A DNA stretch of 64,000 nucleotides from Chrysopilus asiliformis (taxonomy: Eukaryota > Arthropoda > Insecta > Diptera > Rhagionidae): NCBI GenBank assembly GCA_964034945.1, contig OZ035962.1:22539530-22603529 (forward strand), read 5' to 3'. This document shows, piece after piece, positions 24,215 to 35,162 of the stretch. The position numbers were made by a program, and so were the translations under genes. Each line of letters begins with the position of its first letter. Positions within the stretch are counted from its first letter, which is position 1. Below the pieces are notes generated by a model, which was not told the DNA's origin, made no database searches, and saw only the letters and a list, made by a program, of their open reading frames with translations.

Positions 24215-24397
24215 ATGCAGCTGCGGAAATTAATTTTAAGTCTATTATTGCTGGTATCTAATTTACTTAAGGTTTTTGATAGCAAACAAATAGTACACGG
24301 ATGTGAAAATCGCTACATATTAAATTTTTGTGATAACCTACATAACGGTAGCTTTCGATTAAAAGGATTGCCTTTTCGATTCTGGAGAATCCTATAA
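24215..24397 (+). CDS. Possible 60-aa secreted peptide, unsupported
   Basis: Single open frame with a good N-terminal signal-like segment (MQLRKLILSLLLLVSNLL) followed by a short polar part with two Cys. There is no TATA/initiator pair immediately upstream, unlike the other small secreted genes here, and no family match is recognised. It may be a chance frame. Confidence 0.22.
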   Translation: MQLRKLILSLLLLVSNLLKVFDSKQIVHGCENRYILNFCDNLHNGSFRLKGLPFRFWRIL

Positions 24398-24528
24398 CTT
24401 AAGTATGTAGAAAAATCCTTTCTTGTATACTAAGGGTTTCGTCCAGGCCACTTCGCGGTCCAATATCCAAAATATAGGTACATAAATCAAGGAAGCTGGG
24501 GAACCTTGGGATGACCTATAGTATAAAA

Positions 24529-24808
24529 CACGGCATACAGACAACCAAGGTATGCTGTAAACTCAAATCTGACATTTCGTTGCTACGTCACTTGTGCCGA
24601 TTAGTTCGTCAAGTGCAGAAGGAATTTTGTATTCTGGATGGTTTTTTTTAAATTTGTGCGATTTAAATAAGATATTGGTAAATTAGTAGACTGATTGCAT
24701 TAAATAGTGATCAATAAACATAAAAATTAATTTAAAAAAGTCGGCACAAATGACGTCACACCTGACTATCAAAAGTTTACAGCATACCTTGGTTGTCTGT
24801 ATGCCGTG
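24529..24808. mobile_element. 280-bp MITE with 8-bp TSD, P-element-like ends
   Basis: Ends CACGGCATACAGACAACCAA and complement, extending imperfectly to about 75 bp per side. Flanked by identical GTATAAAA at 24521-24528 and 24809-24816. An 8-bp TSD with a CANRG-type terminus fits the P superfamily; hAT is the alternative. No coding capacity. Confidence 0.85.
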
Positions 24809-24816
24809 GTATAAAA

Positions 24817-25700
24817 CACGCTCCTTGATGTCAGTGAGCTCCCCTGAAAGTTTCAGCCAGATCGATTTGGTGGTACTAGAGTTTTTAGCGAACAGACAGA
24901 CAGACACTTCCCTTCTCTGCCATCGGCCTCGAGTACTACTCGGCCTCTAGCCTCGCACTGAACTACGTCAAAATCGATTTAAAGCTTTATAACATATATA
25001 ACATCTTAAAGGTTAAAATCCATTAAAGGTTAACCCCAAGGGGTTGGACCGCGGAGCTAGTTTGACCATAAAAGCGCTGCAATAAGCGCTTTCAAAACAA
25101 AAATTACGTCTATAATTTTAGTTATAATTTAACTATTTTGGTTATTACAAACAAGAAATTATGTAAAATTTCCAATAAATTTAATATTTTATGTACTTTT
25201 ATAACTCAATAAAAATTAATTAACATTTTAAATTGCCCAAAACTCAAATCCGGATCCATTAGTAACGTGAAAATAACCACAAAATTTTCAAAAAAAAATT
25301 CTTTTTGTTAATTTTCTTTGAAATAAATATAGAGAATTATATAATATATGTATTATATGATTTCGATTAGCATCTGGATGTGATATCACAGATATTCTAG
25401 CTTATATTCTAAATAAATATTTTCGGTATTTAATTAACACAAGGAATCCCGTCAAAATTTTTAATTTTATTACCATTTGGACAAAAGTTTTAATAAAAAA
25501 AATTTACGAGTAAGTAGAAAAATCCCCTCTTTTATTAAAACATCAGTTCTGTTAGTTAATGTTGTTAATTTTTGGATGTCGCACGTCAATCTGGTTATGA
25601 AGATGTTTTCCATTAATATGAATATTCCAGTAAATAATTTTAGAAAAAAATACGAAAAAACAAACATTTTGTCATTTGATAATTTTAGCTATAGTGGAAA
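24817..25700. other. Intergenic sequence upstream of the Gly-rich pair
   Basis: A dispersed-repeat tail with 'acagacagacagac' and GC-rich sequence occupies about 24817-25085. The rest is AT-rich. An AGGAATCCCG sequence near 25442, about 280 bp upstream of the next TATA box, resembles but does not match a full kappa-B site. Confidence 0.4.
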
Positions 25701-25719
25701 TTTGGTTTTCTAGCAAGGG

Positions 25720-25752
25720 TATAAAAGTAGTGATCGTAGGACTTGGTCAGTC
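25720..25752 (+). promoter_or_regulatory. TATA box and initiator of Gly-rich gene 1
   Basis: TATAAAAG at 25720-25727 and an insect initiator TCAGTC at 25747-25752, with the A 29 bases downstream of the TATA start. The ATG follows 29 bases after the initiator A. Confidence 0.85.
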
Positions 25753-25777
25753 ATTTCGTGCGGTTATTCAATCAAAA

Positions 25778-26659
25778 ATGAAATTCTTACAATTTACGGT
25801 TTTACTGGCTTTGATCGTCATCGCAAGTGCCGCGACGTTCAGTAAGTTTTGTTCACCTTGGCGGATAATTGGATTAATAATAATTGGAATTGGATAAAAC
25901 ATACGAAATTATAAAATTTGGATATTTCAACAGTTGTTCCTGAAGGTTTGCTGGTTCGTGTTGCCAGATCACCTGGACGGGGAAGATTCGGGGGTGGTTT
26001 TGGAGGTGGTGGCTTCGCTGATGGCGGCTACGGAGGCTACGGGGGAGGTGGTCGTCGTGGCCATGGGGGTGGCTTTTATCCAGGCGGTGGATATGATGGA
26101 GGAGGGGGCGGATTTGGACCAGGAGGTGGAGGCGGATTTAGACCTGGAGGCGGTTTCGGAGGTGGTGGCTTAAGCGGAAGTTCAGCTGCGGCTCAATCCC
26201 AAAGTTTTAATCAAGGTTAATTTCATAGATATATGAAAAAGATCTCAATATCCTTAAAATTCAAAAAAAATAGGTGGTCTGGGAGGTTTCGGAGGTGGTG
26301 GACTCGGTGGTAGTGCTGCCAGTGCTCAGTCACAATCCTTTAATCAAGGTAGTGTTTTAAACATTCGAAAATATCAAATACGGTAATTTTCAAAATATAT
26401 TCAACTTTAGATGGTGGTTTTGGTGGATTAGGCGGAGGACTAAGCGGTAGTTCGGCTGCTGCTCAATCCCAAAGTTTTAATCAGGGTAAGATAATTGTGC
26501 AGAAAAGCCTATGAGAAATTTGAAATAACGTTTGATTTGCAACTTTTCAACAAAATTTTATTAAAAACTCTTATTACAATTTCAGATGGTGGCTTCGGAG
26601 GATTCGGCGGAGGAGGCTCAGCTGCTAATGCTGCTGCACAAACCGTTAGTGTTGGATAA
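25778..26659 (+). CDS. Glycine-rich secreted protein 1 with SQSFNQ repeats
   Basis: Five exons: 25778-25841, 25934-26215, 26274-26348, 26411-26485, 26586-26659; 570 nt, 189 aa; all introns GT-AG and phase 1. Residues 1-19 are a signal peptide (MKFLQFTVLLALIVIASAA). A short segment ends in RVAR (30-33), an RxxR furin-like site also present in the downstream paralogue. The rest is very Gly-rich with Tyr/His/Phe, then three copies of an AQSQSFNQ unit, each closing an exon, and a C-terminus ending AANAAAQTVSVG. Exons 3 and 4 are equal in length (75 nt) and homologous, so the repeats grew by exon duplication. It is a secreted structural or defence-type protein; no named family is recognised. Confidence 0.92.
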
Positions 26660-27703
26660 TCTAAAATTGCGAAATGCTTGAAATTTTTCTTAAAAGGACT
26701 GTTAGTTTATTTGTTTTATTATTAAAGTTTTAAACATATTAGAAGAAATCTTTTTTTTTATATATACCTATGCCATAAAATTTTGCAACTATCATTATAA
26801 CAGTTGTTTATGAGTGGATAACAAAACAGAAATGTCTTGAAATTCAAAATAAAACCAGTTTATTCTAAAGTTTATTGGTTTAACAAATATGTGCTAATCC
26901 AAATCCAAATATGTTAATTTCCGAATGTCTGAACACAGTAAACACTTGAAAAATTATGAAACTATACCGGATTCTTATATAAAAATTTAAAAAAAATGGG
27001 ATAAACAAAATTTTAAATATTAATGACTAGCGAGAATTCTATGGTGCTGAAAAAATGAATTTTAATTTTTAGGGTCGCCGTTTTTATCGAGAAAACATTG
27101 ATCAAGGGGGCCGTTCGCGGCAACTATTCTTAAAAAATTAAGTTGAGCTTAGCCTAGCGAATCCATAGACATTCTAAAGGTATTATCCCACATAAGTTCA
27201 TGTGATTTGAAAATTAAGATTAAATAATAAAGAAGAATAAGAAAGTTCAAGAAAGAACTTATAAAATGAATTTTCTTAATTTTGCGATGATTTTTAAATT
27301 TGGAAATATTTTCTATCATCAATCAAGATCATTATTTATTGCTCTAAAACAAAAATGCCTATGCACGAGTGGTTCAGGTACTTGTCCTCAAATCTGATAG
27401 GATATTACTTAAAGTTTATTGACTTTATCCGTTTTACATATTAAAACCAGTTTCAAACTACTTGTACATAAATCTCCTCTCCTCATACTGCCAAGAGTAA
27501 ATGCAAAACAATAAAACATGAGTCAAGAAATTGATTATTTGAATCTTGCAAATTAATTTTCCGGTCAGTGAATTTCAAGTCGCCATAACCAAAACAAAAG
27601 AGACGCACTCGATCAAAGTTTTTTCCGTTGTTTGAGCTAAAAAAAATTCGGTTGAGATTGAAGTTATTATTTACACTGCAAAGTGGTATACTTGAAGCAC
27701 TAA

Positions 27704-27868
27704 ATGGATGGGCGACTTTGGTTTGATGTCAATCCTCAGCTTTTGATGAGGGAATCCCCAACGGGTCCAAAAAAATTAATGCTGGCTGCCATGAAGAAAA
27801 TGAAGAAATCATCAAAACACAAGAACGAATTAGCTAAGCAATACCTGAAACAAACATCTCTTTTATGA
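27704..27868 (+). CDS. Possible 54-aa basic protein
   Basis: ATG at 27704, stop TGA at 27866-27868. The product is Lys-rich with an LMLAAMKKMKKSSKHKNELA-like helical segment and no signal peptide. AATAAA follows almost directly (near 27873). No promoter motif is evident, and the frame spans a kappa-B-like sequence that may instead belong to the neighbouring gene's promoter. The amino-acid composition is coherent, but the length allows a chance frame. Confidence 0.35.
   Translation: MDGRLWFDVNPQLLMRESPTGPKKLMLAAMKKMKKSSKHKNELAKQYLKQTSLL
27750..27759 (+). promoter_or_regulatory. kappa-B-like site GGGAATCCCC
   Basis: A perfect match to the GGGRNNYYCC consensus bound by Dif/Dorsal/Relish lies 255 bp upstream of the TATA box of Gly-rich gene 2. 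It overlaps the possible 54-aa frame. A single site is only suggestive of immune control. Confidence 0.4.
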
Positions 27869-28013
27869 GTAAATAAATGGGGAAAAATTTAAATATATTA
27901 TATAGAAAAAATATTCATATTATATTTGGAGAAATACATTTGGTCAGGTTTTAAAGATAATTGAGAAGAGAGACCTTGCGGTCTTCAGATTTCGGATATA
28001 TAGGAGGAACCTG

Positions 28014-28047
28014 TATAAAAGACAGTCTCCAGTTAATTTTGGCAGTC
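28014..28047 (+). promoter_or_regulatory. TATA box and initiator of Gly-rich gene 2
   Basis: TATAAAAG at 28014-28021 and GCAGTCATTT around 28042, with the initiator A at 28044, 30 bases after the TATA start. The initiator context CAGTCATTT is the same as in Gly-rich gene 1. Confidence 0.85.
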
Positions 28048-28082
28048 ATTTGATTATTGACCAACGTGAACACTTCCCAAAA

Positions 28083-28873
28083 ATGAAACCGTTTACTTTA
28101 GTTATTCTTTTCGCGGTGCTAGTGGCTGCTGCTAGTGCGGCGACCTTCAGTAAGTTTCCAGTGCTTTTTCTAAGCGATTAAGTGGATTTGTAACGATAAT
28201 CTTCGCATTTTTTGCAGTCCTTCCAGAGGAGATCCTAGAACACTCCCGTGTTGCCAGATCCCCACAACATCGACAACGTCCTGGAGGCGGTCATCGTCCT
28301 CATCGTCCTGGAGGCGGCGGTCATCGTCCCGGCGGGGGTGGTCAATATCCCGGTGGGGGTGGTTTTGGCGGTTTTGGCGGAAGTGCAAGCTCCGCCAATG
28401 CTGCTAGTCAATCGTTCAATCAAGGAGGTTTCGGAGGCGGTGCCAGTGCTGCCAACGCTCAATCGCAGTCCTTTAACGGTAAATAATGTTTTTAACAACT
28501 TTGGCAAAAGAAATCACAATAATTCAAACAATTTGAAAATACAGCTGGTGGATTCGGCGGAGGCGGAAGCGCTGCTAATGCTGGTAGCCAGTCTTTCAAT
28601 CAAGGCGGAGGTTTCGGAAGACCAGGTGGATTCAGCGGAGGTGCAAGCTCTGCTAATGCTGCTAGCCAGTCTTTCAACGGTAGAATTTTTTTCTTTTTTG
28701 CCAACAAAAAATTACATTTTTTAAATTCCTGTTCAGGTGGAGGATTCGGAGGTAGTGCAAGTTCTGCAAATGCTGCTAGTCAATCGTTTAATCAGGGAGG
28801 AGGAGGTTTCGGAAGGCCAGGTTTTGGAGGCAGTGCGGCCAACGCTGGTGCGCAAACTATATCCGTTGGTTAA
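28083..28873 (+). CDS. Glycine-rich secreted protein 2 with SQSFNQ repeats
   Basis: Four exons: 28083-28149, 28218-28478, 28545-28679, 28737-28873; 600 nt, 199 aa; all introns phase 1. Paralogue of the gene 1.4 kb upstream. It has the same signal-peptide architecture, the same exon-1 end (..AATF split after the first base of the next codon), the same RVARSP motif (33-38), SxSSANAASQSFNQ-type repeats and the same C-terminus (AANAxAQT-SVG). After the RVAR site the mature part begins with His/Arg/Pro/Gly blocks (HRPGGGG) instead of the Tyr-rich run of gene 1. A furin cut would release a basic Gly/His-rich polypeptide. The function is unknown; cuticle, silk/adhesive or antimicrobial roles are possible. 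Confidence 0.92.
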
Positions 28874-31242
28874 ATTTAATTTTCTGTAAAAAAAATCCGT
28901 TAAATTTTTGTTATTACGATAAGATTAAAATATTTTTTAACTAAAAAGAAGTTTTTTCGTTGCAATTTTACATAAATTATACCCTCAGTGAAATTTCAAT
29001 TGTTTATTTTATTCAAATTATCTCCAGTAAAATTCAACTTGTTTTCTACGTTGAATTTACCTAGAACTTGATTTATTTTAACAGTTTTTTTGTAATTCCT
29101 CCATGAAAACTTTTAAATCTTTTAAGTTCTATTAGTTTTTGGAATTTTATGTCCATAGAGATATTTTGCCGAAATGTAATTTGTATAACTACAGAACCTG
29201 TTAAACGACTCTTGAACCTGAATTTCAAGATACTTAAAACTTGTTAATTTACAACGTTTGGGACATGCGGAAAGTAAATTCTCATCACCTTGTCTTCGCC
29301 TCAAACATAAAAGGCTAATTTGATCATCATTTTATCGAATTGAGATGATTTTTTTTACACGTGTTGATCTTTTTTGTATGTTTCTCATTTAAATCACAAC
29401 TAAAAGAGGTTTTTACGCGGTAAAAATATCGCAATATTAATAAAAAGTTTCAAATTACATAATTTTATGTTTTTTTATGCTGGATACTTTTTTTAAAGAA
29501 GGATGTAAGTCAGATTATTTTGCAAAACTACATCCAATTGCAAACTCAAATAAAATTCTGGGCTCGGTCAATGGAAAGTCATTTATTTTTGCTATTATCG
29601 CATCGAGCGTTAAATGAATGGATTGAAGGCTATACCCGCCGGAAGATTCAAATCGGAAAACGGTATTACGTCACTACCTTTTGGATGGAAAAACTGGTTT
29701 CTCACATAGTTTGTTTCATTTTTCTCTTGCACATTATTCGCTTTATTTATGAATCGATTTTTTTTCTCTTGATAAATTCTTGTTTACTTTTCCAGTTCGA
29801 AAGTTTCGGTTTGTGTGTCGCATCTAACAAAACGAACAAATAAAATCATAGAATAATTCATTCATGGATTTTATCTCATCACATCTTTGAATTTTTCGGG
29901 CTGTTTCACGTATGTTTATTCGTTGTTACGTTATTTAGATGGGTATCCTAAATCAAACATAACGATGTTCACACGTGCTTTCAATTTATGCATCGATCGT
30001 ATAGGTAGATAAATGTTGTTAAGGTGTTCATAGCCAATAACAGAATCTATTCAAAAATAAAAATTTCTTTTTTTTTCCTACATAATGCCGAGGGAACAAA
30101 ATCTGCCGATTTGTTTATTAAATTTGAAATTACTTTTTTTTTCAATTTCATTCATTCAAATATAACGTGCCCTATATTTTTACACAAGATTTATAAATTC
30201 AATTTATTCAAAAATAATACATTGTGCCTTAAATAGAGTTAATAACAATTCATTAAACTTTTCACTCATTTAAATACTATTAACAGAAGCTCTCAATATG
30301 CCATTGCCACCATATGGATTGTAATGTATAGAAAAGTTAAATAACATTGTTTCTATACAAGGCACATTTTCTAGAAAACTTTCAATATTAGATTTAGTTC
30401 ATAATCCAACTAAAAGTTCATATAGCAAATCGTATTTTTTACTACTTTTTATTGTTTAGTATTAATTTATTCTTAACACCATTTTTGTTCAAATATTGTT
30501 TGGCGATTATATATAATAATACTTATATTTTAAAAAAGAGAAACACTTTTCCAAAAAAAACCTCTATTTTTCTTTAACAACATCTAGCGGGGGATTGCGT
30601 TGAAAATTCAAAAAGGAACAGCCTAATCGTCATTTTTCAACATCCGTTTTTCAAAACCGGAAACAACCACTTTAGCGAAACCTTTGGTTTGGAACTTGAC
30701 TAGCTTCTGGCCAATGAAAAACTGAGGCTACAAATTGTAAGCATATGGAAATTTTATACGAAGAAAAACTGTCAGAAAAACTGCAGCGGCTGCAAAAATT
30801 GACAATTTTTCTTCGTGCTGCGCAGCGAAAATATCCGTATCTAATTTAGCCATAAAAATTCACCCTAAAATGATCGATTCTTTGATCAATATTTTTCCAA
30901 CAGATGTCGCTAGTATCTTGGTCTGAATAAACTCCATAACTTATTGCTAGTTGGCGCTAGTAGTATTTTTTTGACAGTTCGTGTTTGTTTTGATTTTTGC
31001 TTGAATTTAAAATTTTACTGATTTCTTCGTAGGTTTTTTCACAAAATTGTTCAGTATAAGCTGAAAAAAAAATATTTACATTATTCTTGAATCAATTCTG
31101 TGAACAAAGTTATCAAAAAACCCGAAACCGGGTGAAATTTAAGGATTTTGATTGTGAAAGCGACGCCCAAAAAGTAAAAAGTATTTTTTATGGGATAACA
31201 ATTTTATGAAATTTACACAGCGATAAACATGAACTGAGAGAA
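28874..31242. other. Intergenic AT-rich sequence
   Basis: No gene supported. A 107-residue plus-strand frame at 29520-29843 has hydrophobic runs but no promoter or homology signal. The last 200 bases should contain the separase promoter and 5' UTR; no TATA box is seen, as expected for a housekeeping cell-cycle gene. Confidence 0.5.
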
Positions 31243-34200
31243 ATGGACTTCAATATATTAGAGAACCTCAATTCAAATCTGTGTCCGCCAAGCGTTAGAA
31301 GTAATTAATAATTAAAGGAAAAGAAATTTAACTTTTGCAATTTTTGTTTTAGATTTGTATTTAAACGAAGCATCAAAAAATTTCCGTACAGGAAATGTCC
31401 TCGATTCAGTTTTCTACCAAACTAATTCCTTAACAATTGGTTTCAAGAACAAATACTTCAACTATATCCCAGGTGAGACTCCGCTGAATTTAATTCACTT
31501 GTCAAAATCATAAACGACTTTTTTTTCAGGAGAAGTTAGCTTTAGACATCTTCGAGTGGCTAAAAATCTCCAAGGAAAAGAAAAAAATAAAGAGTAGCTT
31601 CATTGAAATAATTTTTACTTTCGATTTCACTTAAATTTTGTTTTAGGCCGGGTCCCTGGGTTAAATTTGCCAAGAGTGTGTCGAAGGAAACTAAGACGTC
31701 GAATTGTGAAAAAGCTGACATGATTTCTTTTGAAACAGATCCGAAAACTGGAATAGAATGGATCATGGATAAGTGCAGGAAGTTACCTGAAGGTCGGTTG
31801 TTGAATAGATTTGATTTTGAAGCTAATTTTAATACGACTTTCATTTGCAAACAGAGTGGAATGTGATACAACTCTGTAAGGGATTTAATCCGGATGTTTC
31901 TTTTTCCTTGGAGTGCGTAATACCTTATCAAATAGCTCCAATTTATATCACTCTGTTGAAACACCCACGTACACATGATAAAACAGCGGAGCCTGTTTGC
32001 ATCGAGGTTCAGCCAACAGAAATTATCCATGGTAGGTTTTTTAATTAGCGAAATCAATGTCGGACTCTGGTGCACCTGGAAAATTTTTCAAATAGGGTTT
32101 TGTAAAAATACGTAACACTTGTGGGTGAGGGGTGGAAGGGGTCCGAAAAGCCAAAAACTCGCCTGACGTATTTTATAGCCACCTGCTAAATCAAATATTT
32201 GATACAACTTTTTTATTGCAGCGACTTTTACGCAAATAATCCAAAGCATCAGAGAGAAATGCGAATTTAAAGGCCAGTACACGGTCGAAGACAAAGCAAA
32301 ATATTGGAAGGAATTGAAAGAATTAAAAAATCAAATCGATGTAAGACTTTTTATAAAACTCTGAGAATAAACTTTCCTAACAATTCTTGTAACTTTTAGG
32401 CTGGCATTCAAGATTTACGAAAATCTTTTTCCCCGTGGCATATTCTTTTCAGTGGTAATATTGTCACGCATCAAAAACACATCGAGAAGGAAATTTTTCA
32501 AGCAGTAGATGAGTTTTGTGAGCGTGAAAAGTAACTTTTTAAAATTATTTCAACAAAAAATTGATGTGGAATTATTTTTTTTTAATTAATTTTAGTTTCG
32601 ATACCCGATTTAATATTTTATTAAGTGCATTTGCAGTACAAATTCAATCGATAAGCAGTAAAGATATGATTTCAATTGCTGTTAAGTTGAACACGCCAAA
32701 CGAAAAGGCAACGCAATCTGTGGTCGATTTTTTGTCTGGACTTAAGAAGCGATTTACGGAAAAGTTGCAATATATGCCATGCATACTGATAGTTGATGAA
32801 GTATGATTGAAATTTGAGGGAACATTTTTTTAATTTGATTGGGAATTTTTCATGTTTAGGGAAAGTAAAGACAACCCAAGTGATTTCAGTACAATTTTTT
32901 AACCGGTGTATGAATATAAGAGCGATATTTGTCTCTCTGTTACTTGTACAATCAGGTGAATCTCGTTTTTATCTCGTAGGCATGGATTTTCTTTGACCTT
33001 TTTCCATGAAATTCACATCCATTAGCACTGATGCAATGTAAAATTTTTGTCTTAATTGAAAAGATTTGAGTTTTTCTTTACTTCACCTTGGAAGTTGTCC
33101 ATAAAATACTTTAAATATTCTATAAAAAATTTCAAAAGTCTCAGACGAAGGAAAAAGGGAAGCCTCCAGATCTGAAATATCAAAAATTAGCGTCACGTAT
33201 TTTATGGACAATCCCTTTCCTAGCAACACAAGAGGTTATAAAGTGGTCCCCGCGACCACAAAATCACCAAATTCATTAGAATTGAATACGCGACGGCCAT
33301 TTTATAACTTCTGGTGTTAGTCTAGTTGGTTTTTCAAGAATTGTTCACTAAATATTTGGATTTTTTTTAAATTTCAGTTATTGGATATGATTTTTTGGGA
33401 AACCCTCGCTTTAGATAAAGAAATTTGCCGAATGAGTTCGTTTGGGATTCTAATAAATTTGTTTGAAAAGTACAACAATAAAATTAGTCATGGATATTTA
33501 AGGAAAAGTGTAAAATATGGACATTCAGTGATTAATCCAGGTAAGGAGATTAATTATACTCCAGTTGTCTGTCTGTCCATGATCTTTCAAAAGCATCTAT
33601 TATGCATAGATAAGTTTCTCGTGAAAGACAAGGCTAAGTTTTTAAACACACGATTTCGCAATTTAAGTCTAATCGAGATAAAGTTTATGTGAAAGCCTTT
33701 TTTTTGTCAATTTCCAATCAATTACTCTGGTAACTCGGACAAAAATACCTTATTTTTTTAATAACAAACTTTTTCAGACAAAACCCTGCCAAAAATGGAA
33801 AAACGAATGAAAATATTTTTCGATTATTGGCTGCCAAAATGGAGCTGCAAAGTTGGTGAAACTCTTTCAAATCAAACATTGCCGACATATTTAACTGGTG
33901 ATGTTTATGTGTAAGTAAACTGTTTTAATTATATCCCGACCTTTTGGGATTTTCATATTTTTTCTTTGAATAAATTTGGTCTACATGTCACATATTTTCC
34001 TTCTACAAACGATTCTTCGTCTCAGAATCTCTATTTATTCTTACTTTGTTGTTAAGTTTTGCTAATCTCGACCTTTTGAATAAGGAAAAAAGTCTAATAA
34101 TGTTTGGCTGTCTTTAAAAATTTTTCACACACTTATTTTTCAGTTACTCTGGCCATGGTTCCGGGCTTCAATTCGTAAACGGCCATAAAATCACCAAAAT

Positions 34201-34922
34201 GGAGATGAGTTGCATAACTTTTCTGTTTGGCTGTGAATCAATAAAATTGAAATCAGATGGACTGCATAGCGAAATGACAGGAGCTCACCTCTATTATCAC
34301 GCTGCCTCTTGGTAAACCTTCTCTAAAACTAAAACCACTAATACTAAAATCCCAATGGTGTGTTTAACGAAACTTAAATAAAGTTAGCGGGCGAATTTCA
34401 AGCAAAAAAAAACCTGCTAACTGGATTTACTGACCGCAAAAGTTTCATGATACGCACCATAAATCTAAAAAAAAAGATTTGAAAAAAATTGATTTTTTTA
34501 TTATTACAGTCCAGCGATAGTCGGTTGTCTAGTTACCGCTTTAGATTTTGAACTAGATTTAATTTCATCGAATATTTTAAGTGAATGGATTCCATCTGAA
34601 CAGAAAATTCATTGGGCAAACGTTGATAAAAAGATTTGGAGAAAGGATGAAGAAATACAAAGTAAATATATCCAAATGTTAATTTAAAAACAATTTTATT
34701 TATGTATTTGTAATAATTTTAATATTAATCGAACTTTATTTTATTATTGATTTTTTAGAATGCAAATCACAAGCAAAAGCGACTGTTACCAAATATGAGC
34801 CAAGATTACCGTTAATTGTTACAAAAATAAGAAGCGAAGCATCTGAAGATTTTAGTACTAAAGCTTTTGTCGTTTATCGCGGATTGCCGGCATGGAATTA
34901 TGATGCTGAACAAATTCTTTAA
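31243..34922 (+). CDS. Sse: Separase (separin, peptidase clan CD, C50)
   Basis: Thirteen exons: 31243-31300, 31353-31472, 31530-31593, 31647-31792, 31855-32031, 32222-32340, 32400-32530, 32596-32800, 33378-33540, 33778-33910, 34144-34311, 34510-34661, 34759-34922; 1800 nt, 599 aa. Separase cuts the cohesin kleisin at anaphase after securin is destroyed. The protease domain is in exons 8-12. It has VDELLDMIFWETLAL-type substrate-side sequence, catalytic His443 in SGHGSG, and catalytic Cys469 in FLFGCES, 26 residues later, the same His-Cys spacing as in human separase. YHAASCPAIVGCL follows. The length is like the short Drosophila enzyme and lacks the long N-terminal alpha-solenoid. The usual GCSS reads GCES, and the WDVTDxD stretch reads LVTALDFELD. 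A weak donor (GTCGGT) ends exon 4. Convergent with Gbeta76C. Confidence 0.93.
32094..32200. repeat. Short MITE-like repeat in separase intron 5
   Basis: Inverted ends of the type 'aaatacgtaac' and 'cctgacgtattttatagcc'. This belongs to a small repeat family with a GTGACGTATTTTATGGACAG-like terminus that recurs at 33.1-33.2, 35.76, 37.82, 38.33-38.43 and 48.18 kb. Confidence 0.5.
33093..33228. repeat. Short MITE-like repeat in separase intron 8
   Basis: Left 'ttgtccataaaatac' and right 'cgtattttatggacaa' form inverted ends. Same family as the repeats in separase intron 5 and in Gbeta76C introns. It accounts for much of the 577-bp intron between exons 8 and 9. Confidence 0.6.
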
Positions 34923-35111
34923 CGAAACCAATTTCATTTCATTATGGCGTTTAATAAATGATTTTTTTGTATTTTTTTATAATACTATTTGCAGTTTGTT
35001 TACATTTTTAGTAATCGAATTGGATTTTTTTTCACACTCTGAAATTTCACTTTAAATGCCTATTAAGACGCTTCATTATAGTGTATATAAAATCAGTCCT
35101 TGTAACTACGA

Positions 35112-35122
35112 AATAAAATAAA
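35112..35122 (+). terminator. Overlapping AATAAA signals for separase
   Basis: Two AATAAA hexamers (35112-35117 and 35117-35122) lie about 190 bases after the separase stop, inside the 240-bp gap between the convergent stop codons of separase and Gbeta76C. Confidence 0.6.
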
Positions 35123-35162
35123 TCTCGAAAAGTATTAACTGCTGAAGACATCGTCATGCACA

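Noticed and set aside
28235..28724. Alternative frames across Gly-rich gene 2 on both strands
   Set aside because: GC-rich Gly codons keep other frames open; the spliced phase-1 frame with signal peptide and repeats is the real one.
29520..29843. 107-codon plus-strand frame with hydrophobic runs
   Set aside because: No promoter, splice or family evidence; the hydrophobicity comes from T-rich codons.
31560..32075. 171-codon minus-strand frame
   Set aside because: It is antisense to separase exons 3-5 and their introns; the plus-strand splice phases and protease homology explain this DNA.
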